From positions 434,001 to 498,000 of the forward strand of contig NOWV01000014.1 of the NCBI GenBank assembly GCA_003344405.1: a stretch of 64,000 nt of DNA, written 5' to 3'. The DNA is from Trichoplax sp. H2. Its lineage: Eukaryota > Placozoa > Uniplacotomia > Trichoplacea. The position numbers were made by a program, and so were the translations under genes. Shown here one piece after another: positions 49,701-59,913 of this stretch. Below the pieces are notes generated by a model that saw only the letters and a list, made by a program, of their open reading frames with translations, made no database searches and was not told where the DNA came from. Numbering within the stretch: position 1 is the stretch's first letter; every line of letters begins with the position of its first letter.

Positions 49701-49969
49701 CTTTACCATTACTATGGACTTGAAGATCCCCACTATAGATCATAACGGTTTGAACCGAACCTTTCTCAGGTCTAATCCCGAGGGACTACTTAACGCAAAA
49801 TCTCCCAACTAACCACGGTACAGTACTTCGTAAACTATGCCGCAAGCCCCAATTCAGCCTAACTATACAGTACTCACGTTATCAACAATTTTCTGATGTT
49901 AAAATCTTCTGACTTTCTCTTATTACAGTAAAAAAAATAAGACATTTAACTACAGTATTTCTACACCAC

Positions 49970-50110
49970 TGTACAGTGTACAGTGCAAACAATTTGTCAG
50001 TGTCTTACGCTCGTACACGCGTACAGTACTTCGTGGGCTATACAGTACAGTACTGTACCACTTGCACTCCAACTTTTGTAACTTCTTACTTTACAGTACA
50101 TGCACCTTTG
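49970..50110. repeat. GTACA/TGTAC pentamers in a divergent promoter region
   Basis: CTGTACAGTGTACAGTG (49970-49986), GTACACGCGTACAGTAC near 50011-50028, and ACAGTACAGTACTGTACC near 50042-50060, in both orientations, so palindromes arise. It lies between the minus-strand PNGase-type gene and the plus-strand SDHAF3 gene. Confidence 0.8.
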
Positions 50111-50652
50111 GACTACAGTACGTAGTGGTCCATCATCTTAGATACAGTAATACTATAGGAGTGTTACGGTAGTGTACGGCGACTGCAAAAAGGAGATCAT
50201 TGCTAACGACGATAGCAGTAGCGTTGCAGACAGCTGGATTATGATCAAGGTAAGTCCTGTGCATTAGTGTGCAATGGACAGCTAATCAACAATAATTACA
50301 ATATGTGAGAACTAGTTTCTCTTAAGCTATGCTGTAGTATCGACAATAAACAGAGTGACGATAATACATACTGTAGATTGGATGGCAGAAACTAAAGTAG
50401 TCGATGGTACCATACAGTTGTACAACTGCAATTGACAAACTTGTCATTTTGCCTTGGAAAGAATTCACCAATAAAATAGAAATTTCATTCATTCTGGCCA
50501 ATTTTATAAATGAATACGCTCTATTTTAGAGGTTCTGCCTTTGTACGATCAAACTGGTATGACAGTTTAAGCAAGTAAGAGTGGGTAAAGAATAAATAGA
50601 AGGACTAGTGAGTATTAGTAGAGCCTACTAGGAGGTATCGTATTTGGAGGCC

Positions 50653-51230
50653 ATGTCTGCAGCAAATGGTATCAGGCACATGAAGCAGCACAAGCGGCAA
50701 GTTCTCAATCTTTACAAACGAGTACTAAGAGTCAACAAACAGCTACCAAAGGAATTTCGCCTAGTTGGCAATGCGTATGTTAGAGATGAATTTAAAAGGC
50801 ATAAAACCATGGCTATGGATGAAGGAAATGTAAAGGAGTTTCTTTCAGAATGGAAGGTTTGTCCCTTTCTATTTTGGTGTTGTAGATGTAGCTTAGTGTC
50901 GTGCAGTGCAAAGTCATAGCGATAGACTTTGCCATAAAGATACATGTAAAGGTGCTTTGAATTGGACGAATTTCGTGTAATGTGATGGCAGAAACATTGA
51001 TTATTGCCTATGCTTCTACTTATAATGGTATCACACTGATTTGCTATCTTTGGACATATTTGCACAAATTGCAGATGTATGCAGATCATTTAGAAGTACA
51101 ATTAAAGCAAAATCATGCCATAGGATCCAATTTGTCATCGCAGGACCTTAATCGCCTCAGTGAAGATCAACTAGGTCAATTGTATCATCTACAAGAGGAG
51201 GTTACTAAACCATCTATTCCAACACCATAG
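50653..51230 (+). CDS. SDHAF3: SDHAF3 (ACN9), succinate dehydrogenase assembly factor, two exons
   Basis: Exons 50653-50856 and 51075-51230 join at phase 0 to 119 residues. The LYR-family motif L-Y-K-R-V-L-R lies at about 21-27, followed by L-P-K-E-F-R-L-V-G-N-A-Y-V-R-D-E-F-K-R-H at about 32-51, then F-L-S-E-W-K|M-Y-A-D-H-L across the junction. These are the diagnostic blocks of SDHAF3 (human about 125 aa). Role: a mitochondrial matrix assembly factor that helps iron-sulfur cluster delivery to, and protection of, the SDHB subunit of complex II. The donor is GTTTGT. I start at the ATG at 50653. A possible upstream exon ending M-I-K at 50249 could add residues (see findings). The C-terminus after about 80 is less conserved and rich in Gln, Leu and Glu. 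Confidence 0.9.
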
Positions 51231-52076
51231 TTGTTATTTAGATAACCACTCAGTTCTTTGAACTTGTGATATAATTGAATTTCTGGGAGATTTCTGCTCT
51301 TCAAAAGGCAGTTGATGATGGGATAGCGATCGTACATAACATCGACTATTGGAATGGATTTATTTCTGTTTATATATAGATTGCAGTATACGCTTCAAGA
51401 ATTGGTTGAAATTGCGATTGACGTACAGTATACTTGAACTTTAATAATTATATATTTTATTTATGATGGTAACAATAGGTATATAAAGAAATATTTAATT
51501 CCATTACTAGTATAGAATATCAACTCTACTGGTTATGACTGCTTTGCAATTCAAATCATGGAGCTAGAAACAAATCGATGTGTGTTATCTTTAAGAATGA
51601 TAAGATCCTTTTTTAATATTGCAAGTAGCGGGAGATTTGAGAATAAAATACCTTCTCGTCACTACAAGATTAGAGTGTACGTGTCGACTGTACAGTAGAA
51701 CTTTATTCTACGCGTATACTTGGTAGAAAGAGAATTTCTCTTGCAAGTTGCATTTGGAAAATCCATGCCTGTATGGTATTGTACGCAAGACAAAATTTCT
51801 TTGTTTGAAATGGTACAAACCCTGACGGACTATTGCAGATATTATTCGCTACAAGGTCGCTCGTAATCCTTTCGATTGTTTCTAACTATGCTGTACTGTA
51901 CATTGTACACTATATGAAGCATTTTGTATTTTTGTATACAGCATATTGTTCCTTGCAAGTGCATTTACTTTTTCTCCATTTTCTCTAACGTTCTATCTAT
52001 TTGCGTTCATTTTCTCAATCGATCAATAAACTTGCTCTTCATCTTGGCAGTCATCTTGAATGATATCCATGATTGT

Positions 52077-52315
52077 GTACAGTACAGAAGAGTACAGTAC
52101 TGTATTTCAAGAAATGATACAGTACTGTACAGGTTCCATACCGTCCGTCCTCGTAATGACGTCATGAACCAAATTGGCCACTGACCACGTGACCATTGCA
52201 TGTACTGTACACTGTACAGTACAGTACTCGTGACACCGGATTTACAGTACAGTACAGTACAGTACAGTACCATACTGTAGTGTACAGTGTACAGTATACA
52301 CAGCTCCAGTACAGT
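52077..52315. repeat. GTACA/TGTAC pentamer cluster
   Basis: Several runs in both orientations: GTACAGTACAG near 52,078, TACAGTACTGTACAG near 52,118, TGTACTGTACACTGTACAGTA from 52,200, and an (ACAGT)n run near 52,243-52,270. The densest such cluster of the window, 110-350 bp upstream of the DAZAP2 start. Confidence 0.85.
52157..52191 (+). promoter_or_regulatory. CRE and E-box in the DAZAP2 upstream region
   Basis: A full palindromic CRE, TGACGTCA, lies at 52157-52164 and an E-box CACGTG at 52186-52191, 22 bases apart, about 240-270 bp upstream of the ATG at 52427. These are the sites bound by CREB/ATF and by USF/MITF-type bHLH factors. The distance and pairing suggest a promoter, but the transcription start is not known. 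Confidence 0.5.
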
Positions 52316-52426
52316 ACATAGCATTGTGAGCGTGTTGACGTCTTCCAGCCCGTTTTTACGGGATAAAAACGACGGCAAAACCAAGTCCAGTCTAACAGAA
52401 GGAAGAAGAAAAATCAAACTCGTACG

Positions 52427-55097
52427 ATGGGAAAGGGTGATAAAGGTAAGCAAGGTTATTATTGAGTTCATGCATCGATCGTGGAAAATTTTCTATATGT
52501 CATTTCATCGGCTTGCATTTTCTCCTGCTGGATCATGAATGCTGATCAGAAATGGTTCAATTTAGTTAGTTGTTTTATTTTACTATTTCATTCTGCAGTA
52601 GTAAATGACAGTAATGGTTCTACAACGTATTCCCGTGTATTCAATCAATACAAGTGAAATACTGTATTAGAATTGATGGAGAATCTGGACTAGGATATAC
52701 GCGTACTATGGCCCTTTGATCTGTTGATACCAGTAGTAGTATTCTTGGTCAATGTCGGTTATTCCTGTAGTTTAAATTGATATCACCAAAGTATAGTAAC
52801 ACTTCGATACGTCAATGATACAACTGGGACACGGCATACTTTTTAAACTCATCAATCTAGTCTTCGTAAACTGCAATGGAATCCACTAACGAGAGCGTTT
52901 GATATTTTACAGTATACTGTTATTGAAACTGAGTAGTAGTATAAAGTACGACAGAGATGATTGAATGCCATCAATCCTCATCGTTAGCTTGTGAAGTCAG
53001 CACGATATCAGGCTTGATATGAGCTGTAAATCATGCTCCTTGGCAGTTTTTTGAACTTACTGTAATTGATAGATACTTTTATGTTAGAACTACAGTAGGA
53101 TAGTGACTACAACTACTTTATGGGCGTCTTATTGCATGTTATTCGTCTATATGAAAATAGCTGTTAATCAAACTCGCATGACGATGATATTGTTGGCACT
53201 GATATAACATTGAAGCAGTAAAAGCCAAATTCCCCTTGTGAATGTTTGTCCGTGTGTTGATGTTGATCTTTTGCGATACTTTTGATACAGTTAAGAATTA
53301 ACATATTACACTAGGACAGTACATTCGCGATTTGGACGATGCATTTTGGTATACGCCTCCAAAATAAGACAGCCACCTAGTCATTTTCATCCTCTCATAT
53401 ACCGTAGACTTGCTGTTTACTTAAGTATAGTAGATATTCAGTACTGTACATTTCTATTCCATTTATCGCAAGCGATAAAGATGCGTAGCCAAAAAAATAA
53501 TTGAATCTTACGCCCGTGGGTAGACACTACTATTCGCTGGTTAACACACACAGGGAATGAACCTTACCGTATACAGGTCTTTTGCATTCGGAGCTAATCA
53601 TAAATTGTTATTTTTCACAGTTGAAATAACGTCGTTGTACAGTACAGTGGACGCCTCTTAGCCTTACCTACCTTTTAGGATCAGTGTAATAGTCAATTGA
53701 CTAGTTATGTAAATTTTAAATGGTATTGATTGCTGGATATAGAGAAATTACTCATTTATTTTACATATCAATACCTAGCAAGATAATACTATACTTTATT
53801 ATATGCTCAATTCCAGTATTTTCATACTTTATTTGAGAAGTGCCTTTATGATATATTTTAATAAGACTCTATACTTTTGCTTATATCAATACAAAATGTT
53901 ATGTAGTATACTGTCGATTTCAAGCAATACTAAAGTAGACAGGACTCGTGACTGCAGTTTTTATTGATGTGATATCTTTGTATTTAACTTTATGACAAAG
54001 ATAAGAAATCGGGTGGTTATCCCAAGCAAGCAAGTTATCCTACCCAGCAGTATACCACTGCGCAACAGCATCCGCCTCAGCAATTTGCTCCTCAACCAGG
54101 TCAAGTACCATATAGCGCTCCACCGCCTGCTTATAATGCAGCACCGGGCTATGGTCCACCTCAAGCAGTACCTCAACAAGTTAGTAACGAAATTTGAAAG
54201 GATAAAACAGCACTTTAAACTACGACGTGATGAAAATAATACGAATGCCGTTATTAGTCGGATGTGTGTGATAGCATTTCCGGTTTCTATAGACTAAGAA
54301 TATTATTATCTGTATTGACGCTAAATCTAAATATGAGTACAGGATCTTTAATAGACAAATATACAGCATAAATGTAAACAAGTTACAGTCAACTATATTT
54401 TTATTCGCTAGACGATTTATTCTGTCATCAGTAAACATGAAGTATTATCTTGAATGAAGTTAACTCAACAAAGTCACATATTTTATTATATTTTTTTTCA
54501 TTTTTGCACTACTACAGCAGTATTATCCAAATCCGAATATGAATGCACCTCCGCCAATGCATTATCAACAACCTGGGCAATATCAACAATTTGGCACTGC
54601 TAGTGTTGTTATGCCAATTCAGGAAGGAACTTTTGATGCTGGAGCGCGTTTCGATGGCAGAAGTGCTCCGGCAGTACCTGTAAGCTTATGCATGTTAACA
54701 TGTTATTTTATACTTTTGATGAAATGACAATTATAAAGATATTCACGTATGGTGCTACGATAATAATATTATATTATATAGTCTGGATATCAAGAGACAA
54801 ATTTAAAATTTGATATTATTACAGTGATACTTTTCGTGGATACCTTATAGTAAGATTACCATCGTAGCTTCAGAGCATAGTTGAACTGTGATACTGTATC
54901 AATGGTTATAGTGAGGTTAATTTTTATGCTGATCTTTTAATGATATCACATATTTTCTGTACGCTTAGCCTCCACCTCCTGGATGCGTGCCGAATCATGC
55001 TCAGCTAGCCGCATCAACTGGTGGGGCTGCTGTCGTAAGACAAAATCAATCAGGTTTCTTTACTGGTGGATCTAGTGGAGGTTATACATTCTTTTAA
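52427..55097 (+). CDS. DAZAP2: DAZAP2 orthologue, four exons, 162 aa
   Basis: Exons 52427-52445 (six codons), 54001-54179, 54518-54679 and 54969-55097 join in phase, all GT-AG. The N-terminal two thirds are Pro, Gln and Tyr rich, with P-P-P-A-Y near residue 50, a PPxY-type motif for WW domains of NEDD4-family ligases. The C-terminal block is diagnostic: F-D-A-G-A-R-F-D-G at about 107, P-P-P-P-G-C-V-P-N-H-A-Q-L-A across the exon 3/4 junction, and F-F-T-G-G-S-S-G-G-Y-T at the end. All of it matches human DAZAP2 (168 aa). Role: a small adaptor linking ubiquitin ligases, stress granules and transcription factors, in cytoplasm and nucleus. The first intron is 1.56 kb. Confidence 0.92.
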
Positions 55098-56455
55098 CTT
55101 CAGCGTTACTGTCTAGTGACAGGAAATGTTGTACAGTAGGATTGCAACTTTTGCAAACCATAATTAATCCTTACTACTGTGCTTGGATTTTACAGTCAAG
55201 ATAATGTTCTCCATTTTCCCATATTTCAGTGAAAAATTACTACTTTATAATTGAATTAATCCCGATAAGCATAAATTTTAAATTCTAATTTGTAGTTTAC
55301 AATGCTGCGGCAAAAAGGTCATAGATTACATCGATAGCGTAGACGATGTTTTTAAATTACAATTACCACTTTGTTGATAATGTAGTTTTATTTGTTCATA
55401 CTAATGGTTTAAATTATGAAAATGCTTTCTTCGCGTTACATATTTACGTTGACATCAAGTCAACACTGCTGATAATTCTATAGGATAAGAATAAACTTGT
55501 TGAGGTATAGCCCTGTGGTCAATTTAATGTGATAATGGTGAAGTTTTTCATCGCGCTTGTTATACTGTATAACTAGATGCTTCTCAAAGATTGCATGAGT
55601 TGTAAAAAATGGTTCGTGAAAAAGTTCTACCATATCCTAATGCCTACGCTATTCGCTTCGTGTTATACGTTAATAATACTTAGTCGGTACAGTAAGCTAC
55701 AATATTAATTATACACCGCAAATGAGTTATAGATTATAGATATTAAATTTAGCAAATTGGTTCCTTCCATAGCTGTAAAAGTTCCTTGATAAGTGTCATG
55801 CAGGAGACAGTGACATTTAATACGCGTAAAACTTGATAATACACAAGTATCATTCAGATAGTATTTTTATTCAAGTTAATTAGTTGGTCATATGTACTAC
55901 ACCAACATAGGCGAAATGGCTATGAGACGTAAAACATAGAATCAATAACTACGAATACTATTGTCTAATTCATCAGAACAAACTATTGCATCTAAAACCG
56001 AGTAGCATTTGATATCAGTTAGTGAAAATTAGGAAAAATTGACGAATTTGCTGACCATTAACATTTTGTAGTTATCAAAGAGAGTTAGTTGCCTGCTTTT
56101 AAGCTGTACAAATAAAATGGTCAGTATATTTTTAAATATCGCTTTCCTTAACATATTTACAGAACAAATAAGATGTCTCATGATATAGCACAAATTAGAA
56201 GATAAGACGATGAACAACAAGTAGATGGCAACGGTTGATCGAATTAAATTAAACATCAAACTTCATCACGAGAGATTAGAATGTTCTTTCATCGTGTTTT
56301 GTTCAGGATCCAGTGCTTTATTTGAATACGATAATATAAACTATGAAACTGGATGATGAAATATCCGTAATTTACTTTACCTTAAACAATATTGAAATTA
56401 AAAAGTGTTTTATTCAAGTATCACTGGTACACAGATAAAACTGTTCCACAGGAAA
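55098..56455. other. intergenic between convergent genes
   Basis: The shared 3' flank of DAZAP2 (+) and PFDN5 (minus). No supported coding sequence; a 76-codon hydrophobic minus-strand frame at 56029-56259 is not called. Confidence 0.5.
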
Positions 56456-58573
56456 TTACGCCTTCGCGCCCGACTTTTGTGCTGCTAAATGTTGCTCAAT
56501 TTTGATTTGCATATGTTCTATTACAGCTAATCGATAAACAGCAATTTAATAGTCGTCAGTTATACATGACTTCAATCGTAACAGATGAGAACAATTGTAG
56601 CTAATATTACTAATTTACTAAACATCATCAATATTTCACCTTGTCTTAAATTAAATTTTTCCATGACAAGTTTCTGAAGTTTTTCAAGTTGCTCTTGAAC
56701 AAATTTCACTTTACGTTCAAAATATTCTATTCCTTCCTTGATATTCTGGATATAAATGAATACTAGTTACGTCAAGTTAAAATTGTCGTGAAAGTATTAA
56801 TTTTATCTGTGTATCGTATCAAAGTTATAATTTTTGGTGAACTATAAGATTTAAAAATAGATAACAATAACTGGCCACTGAAATAACAGTATGGCCATGG
56901 ACTAGAAAAAAGTTCATTCACCAATTTTGCGATATACCTTATCTGCAAAGTATCCCGTGCCAATATCAACAAGTAAACTGTGAGCGTTGTTTAGAACACC
57001 AGGGACATATAGCTGAGAGTGAAAGCATATATCAGGCCGGATACAATAAACTATTAAGTGAAATAGTCATTCTCCTTTATTAAGATTTTAACAACTTGTG
57101 ACTACTTGATTACAGTATTTACGAAAGTGCTTTTCGTTATGACTAATTGTAGATTGCATCACATTGAATGTGATTGCTGCATCAATCGGCTGAGAAGGAG
57201 CATTTCTATGCTTGTATATACGTACACTACGTATACATGCAGTAGTTGTGATCGTCTGGCTACCTTACTGTATTCCAGTTGGTTGAAATTTGATTGGATT
57301 GTAGCGTAGAAATAAACATGTACAATTTTCTACAATTAGAGTTGATTTCTAGTAATTCTTACCGAATCTGTCATTGGAACTAGAATTTCCTTGGCTAGAA
57401 TGATGGTCAATGCATAGGATTATAATGGTGCAACATTAAGAACAAATTATCATAAATAATCAACTTTCAAAATTTGTGATAGCTAGTAACCTTCATATTG
57501 ATCAACTGAAAGCTTCTTGACACATTCCGATGATTCTACAAACTTTTGTTGTACTAATTGTAGCTGATTGACTGATGATGTAAACATCTGCACTTCCTGA
57601 AATGGACCATGACAAGAGGTGATGAGTTAGTTAACGAATGTATATTCAATAAATTTAGGAGTTTGTATATCCTATTCAATGCAGTTCAGTACAAGTGCCA
57701 TTATATATGGTCAGCCGTGATTGACGATAAAGCAGACTACCATTGCTGCCTATGGATCAATGAGAAAGTAGCTGAAAGTTCGGCCTTCAAAAGGAAATTT
57801 TAAAATTTGTTAGTGTACTATTACTGTCAGCCTACTACAAATGAACATTTCAGGGGTTTATAAAGGAAGAGAAGAATAATGTACGACTACAATATATCGT
57901 ACATCACTGTAAGCTACAGTTGCTTGTCCAGGTAAGCACACAATATTTGTGTAAAATGGTTAGGAGCTATTGACAACTGGGCTCCCAAGCAGGAGTAGAA
58001 CTACAACTGACTGTTATTTTCCGATGTTGTACAGTTTATCTGTGTAGTAATTTTACTATATTAACTTGGCTATAGACCGGCTTTGTCCAATTATCTTACA
58101 ATTCTCTATCTTAATTTGTAGTTGGTCATAACCAAAGGGGGGAAAAAGTGTAGGATTGGATAGAAGTCCTAAGACGGTTATTGTACAGTAAGTCTTTCAG
58201 TCATTCGTGTAGAATGTAGAGCACCGTAGTTTTTGCTAGTTATGTTGTACGTTCAATCCTCATATGCTGGGATAAATCAGTATTTCAAAAAGGAGGATGT
58301 TATCCTATGCTTCCATCTATATGACGGATGAGTAGTGATGGATCTTATTAGGCTTCTTTCCATCCTACCTCCAATCCATGATTAGACCCGGAAAACAAGA
58401 TGTCTATTCAACCGCCGATAGCAAAACCTTGGCTACTGACGCTACAATTTAAATCATTCTGTATACAATCAAATCGTCATTTAACTTACCTCATCTAATT
58501 GCGATTTTAGTTGTTCTAATTGAGGAATCGGAAGTTGAGCTAAATCAATCGCCTTGGATTCTGCAGCCGCCAT
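56456..58573 (-). CDS. PFDN5: prefoldin subunit 5, six exons, 157 aa
   Basis: Exons 58573-58490, 57596-57491, 57394-57363, 57012-56938, 56745-56640 and 56526-56456 join in phase, all GT-AG; exon 3 is only 32 bp. The start is the ATG at 58571-58573. An N-terminal coiled-coil helix has L-P-I-P-Q-L-E-Q-L-K-S-Q-L-D-E, continuing with F-V-E-S-S-E-C-V-K-K-L. The beta-hairpin region of alpha-class prefoldins follows: K-E-I-L-V-P-M-T-D-S|L-Y-V-P-G, then L-V-D-I-G-T-G-Y-F-A-D-K. The second helix ends with K-V-K-F-V-Q-E-Q-L-E-K-L. All blocks match human PFDN5 (154 aa). Role: a subunit of the hexameric prefoldin that passes unfolded actin and tubulin to the CCT chaperonin in the cytosol. Confidence 0.93.
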
Positions 58574-59913
58574 GCCTTTTTCTGCGTTTTTTCCTACCAC
58601 ACTCGTTGGTACAGTAGTAATAAAACGGACCAGCAGACTGATCGGACCCGATGAGTCCAGGCACAGTATCTGCCTATCCGGACGTCCGAGCACTGGTTTG
58701 GATTGGACTGAATACTCCTTTGGACGGACAGACATTTCCTCCACTTTAGCCCACAAATTGGGTCAAACGCCTCCATGATGACAGTAGTTTAGTATGCAGA
58801 CGGTCGATTGTGAATTGGTTGATTTTTTCGAAATGAAGTAGTATTACACTGTATTTCTTTGCCTGTTACTAAGATCTGCTTGAAAGCAGTCACTTTAGAT
58901 CATCAATGTCCTTCAAATGAATACGCCACGGAAGATCCATACTGAGTAGTTGGTTATTTCTCCTCATTTTCGGTCGCATCTCTTGTTCTACTGAGTACTG
59001 TACACTGTACAGCAGTATGGAAAGTCCGTCCATCCGAGGAGAGTGGCTGGTGTCCACTGTCCTGTCCAATCCAGGTATGGTCTACAGTTAGTCCTGTAGT
59101 CCTTGACCACATGGACAGTTGGACACCTGGACACTGAACCATTATACTGTACTGGATTTCTTTACCTGTTACTAAGATCTGCTTGAAAGCAGCCACTTTA
59201 GATCATCGATGTCCTTCAAATGAATACGACACGGAAGATTTATACTGCATTACTGAGTAGTTGGTTATTTTTCCTCATTTTCGGTCGCATCTCTTGTTCT
59301 ACTGAGTAGTGACAGTACAGCAGTATGGAAAGTCCGTCCATCCGAGGAGAGTGGCTGGTGTCCACTGTTCTGTCCAGTCCAGGTATGGTCTACAACTAGT
59401 CCTGTAGGCTGTAGTCCATGACCACATGGACACCCGGACACTGGACAGTGAACCATTATACAGTACTGTATTTCTTGACCTGTTATTAAGATCTGCTTGA
59501 AAGCAGTCACTTTAGATCATCAATGTTCTTCAAATGAATACGACACGGAAGATCTATACTGAGTAGTTGGTTGTTTTTCCTCATTTTCGGTCGCATCTCT
59601 TGTTCTACTGAGTACAGTACTGTATAGCAGTATGCAAAGTCCGTCCATCCGAGGAGAGTGTCTGGTGTCCACCGTTCTGTCCAGTCCATGTAGGCTGTAG
59701 TCCTTGACTACATGGACACCCGGACACTGGACACTGCCCCTGCTTTGCGTCATTGCCTATTTCACAACGGTATATCTAGTTGTGCAGTATAGTATAAAAT
59801 AGGCATTAGGCAGTCGTACAGTAGTGAGTCAAGTAGAGAAATCGGGTAGCAGAATAGGAGTAGTGCTTATGTTGGATTGATTGGCAAATTGAAAGTAGAA
59901 TTTGGCCTTCAAA
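58574..59913. other. divergent intergenic region of PFDN5 and CRPPA
   Basis: Contains three tandem 310-bp units (58838-59745). 58,600-58,790, directly upstream of PFDN5, shares short words with the units (GGACGGACA, CAGTCCA/TTGGACTG) and may be a diverged remnant. Confidence 0.55.
58838..59745. repeat. three tandem units of about 303-314 bp
   Basis: The anchor AAGATCTGCTTGAAAGCAG lies at 58871, 59174 and 59488. Each unit has CTCATTTTCGGTCGCATCTC, CAGTATGGAAAGTCCGTCC, GAGGAGAGTGGCTGGTGTCC and CATGGACACCCGGACACTGG. Units differ by small indels, chiefly in the GTACA/TGTAC stretch. GC content is clearly above the surroundings. Confidence 0.9.

Larger units (their letters stand above)
51231..52426. 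other. intergenic; promoter region of the DAZAP2 gene
   Basis: No coding sequence is supported. The right half has pentamer runs (see 52077-52315) and binding-site-like motifs at 52157-52191. Confidence 0.5.

Noticed and set aside
49744-49765. Possible tRNA T-loop (GGTTTGAACC) near 49,747
   Set aside because: No acceptor, D or anticodon stems around it; a short palindrome only.
58481-58756. 91-codon frame extending PFDN5 upstream
   Set aside because: No ATG before 58573 in frame; the upstream part matches no prefoldin N-terminus, and M-A-A-A-E at 58573 fits the family length.
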